Source of the DNA: Legionella steelei
Lineage (GTDB): Bacteria; Pseudomonadota; Gammaproteobacteria; Legionellales; Legionellaceae
Reading direction: 5' to 3'
Length of the DNA stretch: 64,000 nucleotides
Assembly: GCF_001468005.1 (NCBI RefSeq)
Contig: NZ_LNYY01000019.1
Coordinates: 1 to 64,000, forward strand
The translations under genes were made by a program, and so were the position numbers. This document shows positions 42,692 to 52,140 of this stretch, in pieces; position 1 is the first letter of the stretch, and each line of letters starts with the position of its first letter. Below the pieces are notes generated by a model. The model was not told the origin of the DNA. It did not search any database and saw only the letters and a program-made list of their open reading frames with translations.

Positions 42692-44221
42692 ATGTTGAAA
42701 AAGCTAAAAAGTGTTTCTTATCACACCTCGCCAGCCACTTTATTCGTGTTTGCGTGTATTTTTACATTCACGCTTATTTATGCGGTTAAAACAAATTTTC
42801 TGATAATTGATGCAGATATATTCTGGCATACTGCCAGTGGTCGCTGGATTGTTGAACATGGTCAGCTGCCAGCAAATGATCCTTTTTTATCTATTGCCGC
42901 CTCAGTAACCAATGATCGCACTTGGGTTTGTCATTTTTGGCTCACCGATGTTTTATTTTTTTACACTCAATCTTATTTTAATTGGATAGGTATTACGGTA
43001 TTGACCTGCTTTTGTTTTGCCTTAGCTATGATGATTTTAATGCGTTATTTAGAACGCTATCTCAGGACTTCCGCGGCCTTACTTTTAACCCTTTTTAGTA
43101 TGGGAATCCTCATAACGCATTTAATTGCCCGACCGCATATTATTATTTTGCCATTGTTGGTCATCTGGGTGGGGGAATGTGTCAAAGCACGTGATGAACA
43201 GAGGGCTCCTCCTTTTTGGCTCTTGGTGATTTATTTTTTTTGGATTAATTTGCATGGGATTGAGGGGATTCCTGGATTTGTCATTGCAATGGCTTTTGCT
43301 TTTGAGGCATTTATTGATGCAAAAAGCACAAAGCAACAACTCAAGGTTATAAAAACATGGGGGCTATTCTTAATATTAGCGTTACTCGTTTCTCTATTTT
43401 TATCCCCAGTAGGTGTTGCGACCTGGCAGTACTTTATTGCATTTTTTAAGTTCTCCCACATGCAATTTATTGCCGAATTTAATCCACCTGTGCTTGCTAA
43501 TTTATTCATACTGGAAATTTGGTTGGCAGTGATTTTATTTATTGCTTTATCGAAGAAACTTTATGTGCCACTTTATCGTTTACTCATGCTTTTAGGCATC
43601 TTATTTTTAACGATAAATAGTTATTATGTGGTGAATTATTTTGCTATTTTATCAGCATTTTTACTGGCGCCCCCCTTACAGCAAGCCTTTGCACCGCGCT
43701 TGGATCCAACACCGAACAAAACGACGCACCCTGCTCTATTTTGGGTCATGATGCTGGCGATAACCTTATATACACTAGCCTTCAGCGGCTGGATGGTGAA
43801 ACATCATGCGACCTTACCTGACAATTTGTCTACAGCCCCTTATAAAGCCATTAACTTTGCTAAAACCGCACAGCTCACAGGTCCGTTATTTAATGAAGAG
43901 GTGTTTAACGGGTATTTGGCACTTGCAGGTTTTCAGCCTTTTATTGACGATAAAGTGGAGCTTTATAATCAAGATTTTGCTAAGGCATATTTCTGTGCTA
44001 CCACCCATGGCGGTATATTTTTAACTAATTTATTACAGCATTATCAAATAAATTGGGTCATTTTAAGTCCATATACTGCTGCAGCAGTGACTACGTTAGA
44101 AACAGATAAAAATTGGAAATTACTCTACGCAGATAAATTAGCAGTAATTTTTCAACGGATAACACCTTACCCTGACTCACCGCCAATGAAGAGTATTGCC
44201 AGGTGTAAACTGTCGGATTAG
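42692..44221 (+). CDS. Polytopic membrane protein, GT-C glycosyltransferase-like
   Basis: This 509-residue protein has about ten hydrophobic segments. The first large loop (residues 32-75) reads IDADIFWHTASGRWIVEHGQLPANDPFLS, with the acidic-Asp and W...G..I..H..LP..DPF pattern of uncharacterised GT-C-like proteins. The C-terminal 110 residues are soluble (LFNEEVFNGYLALAGFQPFIDDKVELY). Such proteins transfer sugars from lipid carriers; whether this one does is unproven. ATG follows AAAGGATTAAGGC. Confidence 0.7.
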   Translation: MLKKLKSVSYHTSPATLFVFACIFTFTLIYAVKTNFLIIDADIFWHTASGRWIVEHGQLPANDPFLSIAASVTNDRTWVCHFWLTDVLFFYTQSYFNWIGITVLTCFCFALAMMILMRYLERYLRTSAALLLTLFSMGILITHLIARPHIIILPLLVIWVGECVKARDEQRAPPFWLLVIYFFWINLHGIEGIPGFVIAMAFAFEAFIDAKSTKQQLKVIKTWGLFLILALLVSLFLSPVGVATWQYFIAFFKFSHMQFIAEFNPPVLANLFILEIWLAVILFIALSKKLYVPLYRLLMLLGILFLTINSYYVVNYFAILSAFLLAPPLQQAFAPRLDPTPNKTTHPALFWVMMLAITLYTLAFSGWMVKHHATLPDNLSTAPYKAINFAKTAQLTGPLFNEEVFNGYLALAGFQPFIDDKVELYNQDFAKAYFCATTHGGIFLTNLLQHYQINWVILSPYTAAAVTTLETDKNWKLLYADKLAVIFQRITPYPDSPPMKSIARCKLSD

Positions 44222-44244
44222 AAAATTTATTGTTCAAGGATTCA

Positions 44245-45186
44245 ATGTGGGGAGCGTTAGATATGGGGAGTAGTTTGAAGGAACAAGAAAATGCACGCGA
44301 GTTAAATTATAAACAAAAATTTAATGTTGACGCGGCCAGTGGCTTAATTGTTGGTGTCGCTACTTCAGGGATTTTTAATCCATGGGATCGCGCTTTATAT
44401 TTATCTGTGAAATACAATCGTCCGTTTCTTACAGCTGCAAACTTTAAATCCCCATATCAAGGATTCTCGCAAGCTCTAGTACAACGCACTTTTCTTGGCG
44501 GCATTTACTATGTGGCTCAGGGGCAGCTTAACACGTATCTATTTCCTTACCTCCATAATCAGTTAGGTTTTAGCCAAACACTGTCTCAATTTTATGTAGG
44601 TATGGCTGCAGGAAGTATTGGTGGGGCCTTAACTAATAGTATTTCTGCCATTAAATACCACACATGGGGAAAAGAGGGCGCTTCTTTTCGTTCCAGTGCT
44701 CATGAGATGTGGACTCAGGGAGGCATTCAAACTTTTGTAAAAGGTACTACAGCGACAATGACACGTGATATGGCCTTTGGCAGTACGTATGAAATGTTAC
44801 GAAGTCTGATGAGGACTAAGGCCGAAAAAACAGAGAGCAAAAAACTCAGCGCCAATCAATCATTTATTTATAATGCGGGCGCAGCGGCAGTGGCTACTGT
44901 TGTATCAAGCCCATTTAATTATGTTCGCAACATGCACTATGCAACGCCGCCAGACCGCAAACCAGCATCAGCGTATGAGGTGTTAACCCATTTATGGAAT
45001 GAATCAAAAAATCCGGGGCAGTCTTTCGTAAGTCGATTGAGTTTTTTCCAACAAAAACTCAGATTTGGTTGGGGTACTGCAAGAGTTGCAGTTGGAATGG
45101 CCGTTGGTCAAAAACTATTTGATTGGACTCGCGACCAGCTGAGCCACGCATCATCAGATGCAACAGAGAATACTTTGAAAAAATAA
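44245..45186 (+). CDS. Mitochondrial-carrier-like protein, candidate effector
   Basis: This 313-residue protein shows three related modules of about 95 residues. The first has VDAASGLIVGVATSGIFNPWDRA and a YQGFSQALVQRTFLGGIYY helix pair. The third has AGAAAVATVVSSPFNYVRNM near residues 215-232, matching the PX[DE]XX[RK] carrier signature with Asn for Asp. GMAAGSIGGALTNSISAIKYH is the middle copy. Eukaryotic mitochondrial carriers have this three-fold build, and Legionella encodes a secreted one (LncP). The ATG at 44245 follows AAGGATTCA. It is a membrane protein with about six segments. The effector role is inferred. Confidence 0.65.
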   Translation: MWGALDMGSSLKEQENARELNYKQKFNVDAASGLIVGVATSGIFNPWDRALYLSVKYNRPFLTAANFKSPYQGFSQALVQRTFLGGIYYVAQGQLNTYLFPYLHNQLGFSQTLSQFYVGMAAGSIGGALTNSISAIKYHTWGKEGASFRSSAHEMWTQGGIQTFVKGTTATMTRDMAFGSTYEMLRSLMRTKAEKTESKKLSANQSFIYNAGAAAVATVVSSPFNYVRNMHYATPPDRKPASAYEVLTHLWNESKNPGQSFVSRLSFFQQKLRFGWGTARVAVGMAVGQKLFDWTRDQLSHASSDATENTLKK

Positions 45187-45215
45187 TGGGCTATAACAAA
45201 TTAAAAGGAGTTAAA

Positions 45216-45812
45216 GTGATATTTTTTACAATGGCAGGGAAAAAACACACCCTTCAATTTAAGAGGCTCTCTGAGTTCACTGAAGATAAAGATGAGTATA
45301 TAAAGCTCACGGCATCATGGGCAAAAACCGCATGGGGATATCTGCATCTGGACGATAAAAAATATTATCTAAGGGAGGTTAAGGAAAAACAAAACGAGAT
45401 TTATGTTGCAACCTTTTATGGACTACCAGTTGCTATGTTTGGTTTATTTGAAAGAAGGCTCGATCCTTTTCGTGAAGAGGATGATAATACGCTTGCTCCC
45501 AGCAATACCGAATTAAAAGCCGTTTACTTTGATTATGTTTTTGTGGAAGAGAAGGTAAGAGGTTTAGGTTTTGCACGCCAACTTTTGGATAAAGCAAAAG
45601 TTTTGGCGATTGAATTGGGCGCTGATTTAATTTATCTCGAGACTTTGAATCCTAAGCTAAATAATATGTATAAAAAACTCGATGCAAAGGTTATTTGTGA
45701 GGGACAATATATTGAAAACCCCACAGACGTATTAAGCATCAACATCAAAAAACCAGACGCCCAGGTTGTTTGTGAAGCGCTTGAGTTTGAACGTCGCCCA
45801 CGGATGTATTAA
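45216..45812 (+). CDS. GNAT-family acetyltransferase
   Basis: This 198-residue N-acetyltransferase has strand and CoA-binding motifs FDYVFVEEKVRGLGFARQLLDKAK and the following helix LAIELGADLIYLETLN...MYKKL. GTG at 45216 follows AAAAGGAGTTAAA; ATG at 45186 (overlapping the carrier-like stop as TAATG) is the alternative. It is co-directional with the carrier-like gene and probably in the same transcript. Substrate is unknown. Confidence 0.8.
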   Translation: MIFFTMAGKKHTLQFKRLSEFTEDKDEYIKLTASWAKTAWGYLHLDDKKYYLREVKEKQNEIYVATFYGLPVAMFGLFERRLDPFREEDDNTLAPSNTELKAVYFDYVFVEEKVRGLGFARQLLDKAKVLAIELGADLIYLETLNPKLNNMYKKLDAKVICEGQYIENPTDVLSINIKKPDAQVVCEALEFERRPRMY

Positions 45813-45998
45813 ATCTCAGATTATCCCCTCCCGATATATTTCATATAGGTGATAGCTCTGCCTCTTTTTTTGAGGTAGAGAAGCATCTGATTGTTGAGAA
45901 TAGAAGATAAACAATCTCTCAATAAGTTGTTTAAAAAAAACAAATTGCCTTGTTTTGCTATAATATGACTAACTAATTCATATTATTGGAGAGCTAAG

Positions 45999-47117
45999 AT
46001 GCGAACTAAACTCACATCAGGGCTAAGTATGTTTGCTCCCCGGTCCTCTTTGCTATCTATGGAACCGTTTTTTAAACTGGATTCAAACATGTGGGGATTC
46101 GCATCGCATAGAAAAACGACTTTTGCAAGAGGGCCTTATATGCCCATATCTTTTGGTGGAACTCAATTAACACGAGATAATGCGCTTCCCAAATTAAGCA
46201 CACTGACAAGAAGTCAATGTTATGCAAGAACAATGGATACTAGTGAGTTTGCGCATAGCGCTCGGCTTGGAAGCTCAACTCAAGTACCTTCCGGATTGTG
46301 TGGTGCGTCTCAATTGGTAAAGTATCAGCGGGATGGAAGTGTGGATGCCAGAAGAACAGAAAGTGCTTTTACGGCACACCACAAGCAAACTGGCAAAGAA
46401 TATCAAGGTGCTGCGTTATCCTTCTCGCATCAATGGTCAATTTATCATGTTTGTTCTATTGTTTCTGGAAAATCAAGCATCGTTTTGGTTGATCCAACAG
46501 GGCTTCCTGATGATCATATGCATGTCCAGGGAACTGGGACAGAAGAAGGAGGCGGATATGATCCATCTGGTGACCGTGACACGTATTCTTTTGAGCATGA
46601 GGTAACACTACAAGATGTGCCGGCGATACTTATTCCCGGAAGACTTCACCGGCAAGCTACGAAGGTGGTCTATTCGACTAACCCATTTTTTATTGATCTA
46701 CAAAATAAATCATTACCAGAAGAAGTACGATCCTTAGCGCTCAAAGCAGTTCAAGATTATGCCATAGCCAATGCCATACGCAGAACGGGCAAACCTGTAC
46801 CAGGACGTCCAGTTGTCACCATAGATGAAGCGATTCAATCTCAAGTACAAGCAATAGATAGAAATTTTGAGGCAATGATTGAGATACTGGGTATGGGCCC
46901 CCAAGTGCAGAATATGTATTACACCATGCTTTGTGATTTGCGGGGAAGAGACAGAGTAGCTCCTTCCCATTATACACATATTGAAGTTGAGGAACCAGAA
47001 CAAGCGCCAACTGAAAGCTCAGTTAAAATAGAAGAGATTACTGATGAGGAAGCAATAAAATTAGAAGGAGAAGAGGTTCAGGACGATGTAACTGCAGCAA
47101 AAAGTAAATCACCCTAG
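45999..47117 (+). CDS. Candidate effector with acidic C-terminal tail
   Basis: This 372-residue soluble protein of unknown fold contains a SGLCGASQLVKYQ segment near 104 and a beta-rich middle (SFSHQWSIYHVCSIVSGKSSIVLVDP). The tail is strongly acidic, with VEEPEQAP, KIEEITDEEAIKLEGEEV and DDVTAAKSKSP. Glu clusters close to the C-terminus are a known feature of many Dot/Icm translocation signals. A Cys in a GLCGAS loop followed later by His-Asp could hint at a papain-like protease, but this is weak. ATG follows TTGGAGAGCTAAG. Confidence 0.6.
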   Translation: MRTKLTSGLSMFAPRSSLLSMEPFFKLDSNMWGFASHRKTTFARGPYMPISFGGTQLTRDNALPKLSTLTRSQCYARTMDTSEFAHSARLGSSTQVPSGLCGASQLVKYQRDGSVDARRTESAFTAHHKQTGKEYQGAALSFSHQWSIYHVCSIVSGKSSIVLVDPTGLPDDHMHVQGTGTEEGGGYDPSGDRDTYSFEHEVTLQDVPAILIPGRLHRQATKVVYSTNPFFIDLQNKSLPEEVRSLALKAVQDYAIANAIRRTGKPVPGRPVVTIDEAIQSQVQAIDRNFEAMIEILGMGPQVQNMYYTMLCDLRGRDRVAPSHYTHIEVEEPEQAPTESSVKIEEITDEEAIKLEGEEVQDDVTAAKSKSP

Positions 47118-47258
47118 TGCAGGGCGATACTTAAAAACGTACAAGTATCAATAGCATATAGTTCAATTTTGATAGTTAATTTGCTAAATTGAGTAAATTT
47201 CATTAAAATAGACTTCGCTCATTACTTAGCAAATTTTAATTCAAAAGAGTATATATCT

Positions 47259-47585
47259 ATGATGCTGAAGCTTATGCGACCATTTACAGTGAAAAGCCCT
47301 CTTTTTTTTCAGTCTTCATCTTTCTCGAGCCAAGCTGCTACTAACCCAGCATTTCGTGTGCGACTAATGGAAAAAGGTGGCGATAGAATTGGTGTAATCA
47401 CCTCCAAAGAAAATGATGTTGAAAAATTATCAAAATTAAAAGAAGAGTTGGCTGCGAAAGATTATGAAGTGTACTCAGTAAGACCAGATGAAATTATGGT
47501 GGTACAAAGTAAAGCTAAATTCCTAAAAGACATCAATGATTCTGCAAAAGCGATTGAGAATAATGCCTCTAAGTTAACGCCTTAG
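47259..47585 (+). CDS. Small protein of unknown function
   Basis: This 108-residue protein starts with a Ser/Phe-rich, positively charged stretch (MRPFTVKSPLFFQSSSFSSQ) that resembles a targeting presequence, then a compact alpha/beta part (KLSKLKEELAAKDYEVYSVRPDEIMVVQ) and a helical tail. No family is recognised. Two ATG codons at 47259 and 47262 are possible. Confidence 0.6.
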   Translation: MMLKLMRPFTVKSPLFFQSSSFSSQAATNPAFRVRLMEKGGDRIGVITSKENDVEKLSKLKEELAAKDYEVYSVRPDEIMVVQSKAKFLKDINDSAKAIENNASKLTP

Positions 47586-47714
47586 TGCTTCAACTAAGGG
47601 CTTAATAGCGATTGAATTTTGGCTCAAGTTTTCTAATTGTATTGCTCAATATAAATTGATCTTAGAAAGAGCTGCAGGTACTATGCGTTCATTATGCTAA
47701 AATGAGAGTCTATT

Positions 47715-47942
47715 ATGTTTTTTAAACACCCGAATCCTGATATTTCACCTCAAGAATTACAGCGAGTCGTTCGAAACTTACAGACACAACGTGAGTTGAT
47801 CGAACGCCAATTGAAAGATGGCTCTATATCGCAACAGACTGCACAGGATGAAATGAAGCGTCTGTCAACACTTATAAGTGCTTATAACAATAATACACTG
47901 TCAGTATTAGACGCCCAGCAACCCAATTACACACCACAGTAA
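47715..47942 (+). CDS. Small helical protein of unknown function
   Basis: This 75-residue protein is mostly one or two amphipathic helices (PQELQRVVRNLQTQRELIERQLKDG; QQTAQDEMKRLSTLISAYN), looking like a coiled-coil hairpin. There is no signal peptide. ATG follows GAGAGTCTATT. A GTAGCCTGA-type repeat follows the stop. Confidence 0.55.
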   Translation: MFFKHPNPDISPQELQRVVRNLQTQRELIERQLKDGSISQQTAQDEMKRLSTLISAYNNNTLSVLDAQQPNYTPQ

Positions 47943-47960
47943 CCGCACTGTATCTCAGAT

Positions 47961-47988
47961 GTAGCCTGATTGCTTGCAACCAGGCTAC
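47961..47988. repeat. GTAGCCTGATTGCTTGCAACCAGGCTAC palindrome
   Basis: This is a nearly perfect palindrome of the GTAGCCTGG family, ending about 20 bases after the previous stop. It may double as a terminator because TTTTG follows. Confidence 0.7.
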
Positions 47989-48113
47989 ATTTTGTTCCAT
48001 TTTGTTGTCGCGCGTGTTGGCATTAAACGTACGATCAATCGATTACACACTATAGTAAGATCAGTTCAATAGACCCTATAATACAAGAAGATGGCTTTAA
48101 TATTGAGGGACAT

Positions 48114-48515
48114 ATGCCCAAGGCAGGGATGGATCATTTTGTACTGAATGTAGCAAATATTGATAGGATACTGGCATTTTATGAGAATGTTTTGGGATTG
48201 CATCCCGAACGAGTAGAGGAATTTCGTGCTGGCAAAATATCGTTTCCATCAGTCCGTATTAACGCGGATACGATCATTGATCTTTTTCCCAAAGAAATAT
48301 CGACACACCAGGATGATGAACAGTCGAATCATTTAAATCATTTTTGTCTTTCCTTTGATAAAAATGAATGGGATAAGGTATATCAAAGAATTAAATCTCA
48401 TAATATCTCAATTGAAGAAGGTCCAGTAGAACGTTGGGGTGCGCATGGACAAGGCATTTCGATTTATATTTTAGACCCAGAACATAATAAAATTGAACTA
48501 CGCTATTACCCATAG
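48114..48515 (+). CDS. VOC (glyoxalase/bleomycin-resistance fold) protein
   Basis: This 133-residue protein is a single VOC unit pair: DHFVLNVANIDRILAFYENVLGLHP with His near 8, NHFCLSFDKNEW with His near 80, and ILDPEHNKIELRYYP with Glu near 127. The metal-binding His/Glu set is present. It is close to the group annotated as VOC virulence or lactoylglutathione-lyase-related. ATG follows TTGAGGGACAT. Substrate is unknown. Confidence 0.8.
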   Translation: MPKAGMDHFVLNVANIDRILAFYENVLGLHPERVEEFRAGKISFPSVRINADTIIDLFPKEISTHQDDEQSNHLNHFCLSFDKNEWDKVYQRIKSHNISIEEGPVERWGAHGQGISIYILDPEHNKIELRYYP

Positions 48516-48538
48516 CAAGGGGCCTGACTTGCTAAATT

Positions 48539-48630
48539 GTAGCCTGGTTGCAGCCAAGCGGAACCCGGGGGAGTGAAGCCTGATTTTTTATCTGTAACCC
48601 GGGTTACGGTTTTTACCTCATCCAGACTAC
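48539..48630. repeat. GTAGCCTGG inverted pair
   Basis: GTAGCCTGGTTGCAGCCAAG with CGGAACCCGGG is followed by CCCGGGTTACGG and a degenerate CATCCAGACTAC half. It occupies most of the 313-base gap before the next gene; the rest holds a likely promoter and a nine-residue ORF (48803-48832) whose TGA overlaps the next GTG. Confidence 0.65.
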
Positions 48631-48828
48631 TTTCGCTTTTACTCATTTTAATTACCCCAATAGTGCATTGATATAGGTTAATTATGGAAGAACGTTTGGT
48701 TTGTTTTTTGATCTTATTGTATAATAAAGTTCTAATTCATAAACACCGTGATCAATACGGTATTAAAAATTTTAAATTACGAGCAGAATAAGAAGACACC
48801 TTATGGAAAAAATTACCTGGCTAAATGA

Positions 48829-49212
48829 GTGAGTTTATTAATGCGATTATTTCCTAAAAAAGAACAAAGTAAAGCCCTAGTGAGATTTGTCTTTTTAGCC
48901 GGACTATTTGGCATAGCCATCCTGTTTTTTGAGTCTCTATCTTTGCATGATGCCAAAGACAAATCAGATGGTATCTTATTCGCTATTTCAATATATGTTT
49001 TTTTACTCGCCTTTTTTGCAGGAAAGCCCGTTGAGCGTTTACGATCCTTGTGTACTATTTTGTTTGGCTTAGTCTTAATGTGTTTTTCTATTTTCTTTCA
49101 GGTCTTTTATTTCAGAAGTATTTCGATGACGCATATGCTCTTTACGTTTATCTGTCTTGGATGTATGTGGGGTTTGGGACGTACTTTGTCCGTCATTGTT
49201 ACATGCTTTTGA
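48829..49212 (+). CDS. Small membrane protein of unknown function
   Basis: This 127-residue protein has four hydrophobic segments (residues about 18-35, 50-64, 75-92 and 99-118). The GTG at 48829 overlaps the stop of a nine-codon ORF (GTGA) and may be used through coupling; ATG at 48841 is the alternative start. No family is recognised. Confidence 0.6.
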   Translation: MSLLMRLFPKKEQSKALVRFVFLAGLFGIAILFFESLSLHDAKDKSDGILFAISIYVFLLAFFAGKPVERLRSLCTILFGLVLMCFSIFFQVFYFRSISMTHMLFTFICLGCMWGLGRTLSVIVTCF

Positions 49213-49327
49213 TGCAACACGATTAAGCTCTTAGTTCTTTAGCAGGCGTACGTTGGGATAAGGGAATATGTGTACATAAGTTGAACATTATTGTATAATA
49301 ATGCTAATAGCTTTTTATCGATGTATT

Positions 49328-50017
49328 ATGATTACGCGTAAACTTGCCCACTATATGTATGCAGAAGCCTCTCTCACTACAGGCCTGGATAATATTTTAG
49401 ATACTACCCTGGCAAATATCTATGTCAAAGATAAAAAAGGATGCTATTTAGACTGTAATCATAACATGTTACATGTTAACAAGATGCAAGATATGAAGGG
49501 AAAAATGGATTATGACTTGTTATGGAAAGAACAAGCTCCTCTCCTTATGAAAAATGATGCAGAGATAATACAACAGAATAAAGCGAAAACGTTTCTTGAG
49601 ACAGTTCAGCTGGATGGTTCGATTCAGCATTATCTTAGTCGTAAGGCACCGTTATACACTCGACAAGGAAAAATCATTGGTGTCGTTGGAATATCCTTTT
49701 TGATTGATGGGGATACCCCTTTGTTTTCGACAATGCATGAGACGGCTCTAGTTGCTAAGCCTAACGCGAATGTTCACTTTAATCCATCCCTCTTACCTGA
49801 GCAAAATGCCAATGGTCAACTGACAACGAAACAAGTTAAATGCTTGTACTATTTGGTTAAAGGGATGACAATAAAGCAAATTGGTCAAAAATTAAATTTA
49901 TCCCCCAGAACAGTTGAAGACCATCTTAATGCAGCTAAAAATAAACTTAACTGTTATAACCGGGCGGAGTTAATTGCAGCAGCATTGCAACTGCCGATTA
50001 TTAGAAATCAATTGTAA
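49328..50017 (+). CDS. PAS-LuxR transcriptional regulator
   Basis: This is a 229-residue protein. Residues about 25-130 form a PAS domain (NIYVKDKKGCYLDCNHNMLH, KTFLETVQLDGSIQHYLSRKAPLY, GKIIGVVGISFLI). The C-terminal 60 residues are a LuxR-type HTH: LTTKQVKCLYYLVKGMTIKQI, then KLNLSPRTVEDHLNAAKNKL. It probably senses a small ligand and controls transcription. ATG at 49328 is preferred over 49301 since the PAS part begins after it; neither has a strong ribosome site. Confidence 0.85.
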   Translation: MITRKLAHYMYAEASLTTGLDNILDTTLANIYVKDKKGCYLDCNHNMLHVNKMQDMKGKMDYDLLWKEQAPLLMKNDAEIIQQNKAKTFLETVQLDGSIQHYLSRKAPLYTRQGKIIGVVGISFLIDGDTPLFSTMHETALVAKPNANVHFNPSLLPEQNANGQLTTKQVKCLYYLVKGMTIKQIGQKLNLSPRTVEDHLNAAKNKLNCYNRAELIAAALQLPIIRNQL

Positions 50018-50144
50018 TAAGGCTCACTCTTGATTGTGGACAAAGATTTGATTCTGCCTCAATGAGTTGGCGCCGTAACTCGGGTTTCGCTACAGGCTAC
50101 AGTTGTTCATATAGCTGAGTGGCTGCAAAATGTGCTCGAGAGAT

Positions 50145-51929
50145 TTAAATCGACCAACTGAGTTGGGTTGCCTCATACTTTGGAAGTGGGTCTCTAACTC
50201 TTCCTTCTTTTATGTATACCTTTTTCTGCTCATCTGTCCTGAAAAATAAAATATTATCATGATAGGGCTTTACTGTTGAGCGATGAGCAATACTAATAAT
50301 TGTTGTTTTTGGGAGACGTTTTTTAATGAGTTCGTAGACTAGCGCTTCTATATCTTCATCTAAGGACGCTGTCGCTTCGTCTAAAAACACCCAGTCTGGT
50401 TTTCTTAATAAGACGCGAGCAAAGGCAATTCGTTGTTGTTCTCCTAGAGATTTAAAGCCAATTTTTTCATCCAATTTATTAGCTAGTGCCCCCAGGTTAA
50501 CTGCTTTTAGTGCATTAATTAACTCTTCATCCGGATAAGGGCAATATGAGTCGGGATAAGCGAGCACATTCCTTAATGTATCATCAGGAAGAGTTGGTTT
50601 CTGAGGTAAAAAATAAATAGATTTCCTGCTGTTAGGAATAAAAATTTCACCCTCACCAGATTGCCAAGTACCTGCTATAGCTTTAAATAGACTGCTTTTT
50701 CCTGTTCCTGAAGGGGCTTGAATTAGAGTATGTACACCGGCAGTGAATTTTAAAGTAAGTCCTTTCATAAGTAGTTCATTACTGCTATGGAGTGCAAGAT
50801 CTAAGTCTCGCACCTCAAGATTTTTACTTTGCTTATCTATAATATGAATAATTTTTTGTGTTGACTCACCGGCATTCTTTTTATTTAAAATGGTTTGCAA
50901 TTCATTAACGCGATCCAGGCTTGTTCTAAATTTATTAATTGTCTCAAAGGATTGAATAAACCAATTGAGTGAACGTGCCACCATGGAGAAGTAATAACCA
51001 ACAGAATAAAAAACATCCAAGCTGATGAGATCGGCCATATATAAAGGAATTGAAATCATGAACGGAACAATTGCTTGAACAATACTATTAAACACATTAA
51101 ACGTTTTGACTTTATTTTCAACGGATAGCCTGTTTATGGTTTTTGCGTTTAAGGAGTCTACTTCATTTTCAAGTCGATTTTTGTAATACGTCTCCGCTTG
51201 TTCAATGGCAATTTCTTCAGAGTGTTCCTTAAGTTGGTGTAGTGTCCCTCGCAAATTGGACTGCGCTTTAGTCTCATCGTTGGTCAGTTTATTCAAACGA
51301 TTGGTTATATAGTAACCAATTAGAGAGGATACACTACCTATCAAGAGGGCGGTGAGAATTAAGTAGCCTGGTCCTAAAAACATGAACGATATGGAGCTTC
51401 CAGCTATCCCTAAGAGTACAATGTACATTGTAAGATTAGAAAAATTATCGATAAATCCTAAAGTTAGCTCTAAGGAGGACTCAACAATTTTATCGATATC
51501 TTCTTGAATGCGTTGTTCTGGATTATCAAGATCTTTGTAAATTCTGGAAATTTCTAGATAATTCGTTTTGTTTTTTAAGTACTGATTGATTATTTTCTTT
51601 GTTAACCACGACCGCCAATCAACATATAACTCATTTTTAAATAGGTTCGCCAAATAAGTCAATCCAGCCATTCCTCCTGCAATCAAAAGACCTGCCCCTA
51701 TCCCTATTGCAAACAGTGCTAAATCCTTCGCCATAAACGCCGCAAAAATATAGGGAAAGCACCACCATCCCATAACAAAACCCAAAGCAGATACAGCTAA
51801 GACACAAAGCACACTTCCATAAAGCAACCAATAGGCTAACTGCTTGTCTTCTGAGTTTTTAAAATAATCAAACAACAATTTGATGCTACGTTTGAAATAA
51901 GAGGGTTTGGAAGGCGACTTATTGGGCAT
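50145..51929 (-). CDS. SbmA/YddA-type ABC exporter (fused membrane and ATPase domains)
   Basis: This 594-residue half-transporter has a membrane domain (residues 35-340, about six helices) with the family signature NPEQRIQEDIDKI near 130 and a C-terminal ATPase. The ATPase shows Walker A APSGTGKSSLFKAIAG, the short signature LGEQQRIAFARVLL, Walker B WVFLDEATASLDE and a switch His in IISIAHRS. It belongs to the ABC_membrane_2 group with YddA, BacA relatives and ABCD transporters. Its substrate could be a peptide, vitamin or fatty-acyl compound. It works as a dimer in the inner membrane. Confidence 0.88.
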   Translation of the reverse strand: MPNKSPSKPSYFKRSIKLLFDYFKNSEDKQLAYWLLYGSVLCVLAVSALGFVMGWWCFPYIFAAFMAKDLALFAIGIGAGLLIAGGMAGLTYLANLFKNELYVDWRSWLTKKIINQYLKNKTNYLEISRIYKDLDNPEQRIQEDIDKIVESSLELTLGFIDNFSNLTMYIVLLGIAGSSISFMFLGPGYLILTALLIGSVSSLIGYYITNRLNKLTNDETKAQSNLRGTLHQLKEHSEEIAIEQAETYYKNRLENEVDSLNAKTINRLSVENKVKTFNVFNSIVQAIVPFMISIPLYMADLISLDVFYSVGYYFSMVARSLNWFIQSFETINKFRTSLDRVNELQTILNKKNAGESTQKIIHIIDKQSKNLEVRDLDLALHSSNELLMKGLTLKFTAGVHTLIQAPSGTGKSSLFKAIAGTWQSGEGEIFIPNSRKSIYFLPQKPTLPDDTLRNVLAYPDSYCPYPDEELINALKAVNLGALANKLDEKIGFKSLGEQQRIAFARVLLRKPDWVFLDEATASLDEDIEALVYELIKKRLPKTTIISIAHRSTVKPYHDNILFFRTDEQKKVYIKEGRVRDPLPKYEATQLSWSI

Positions 51930-52001
51930 AGTGCGTAACTGTTAAATAAAAACGCAATATAACATAGCCTTTATTTTGTTCAATAGGATTGTGATTCACG
52001 A

Positions 52002-52140
52002 GTAGGCCGGGCCTTGACCCGACAATTTACAATAATTTAAGGAAAGAGCTTATCTGTAGGCTGGCCGTTCGCAACCAGGATTTTCAGTGTTCCCAAATTA
52101 AACTCCAACTGCAAGCAGCCAGGTCACGCGGTGCCAGGCT
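52002..52140. repeat. GGGCCTTGACCC palindrome and a GTAGGCTGG inverted pair
   Basis: GTAGGCCGGGCCTTGACCCG (52002-52023) is followed by GTAGGCTGGCCGTTCGCAAC at 52056 and an inverted GCAAGCAGCCAGG half with GGTGCCAGGCT near 52140. Repeat families A and C are nested here between convergent-side gene ends. Confidence 0.6.
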
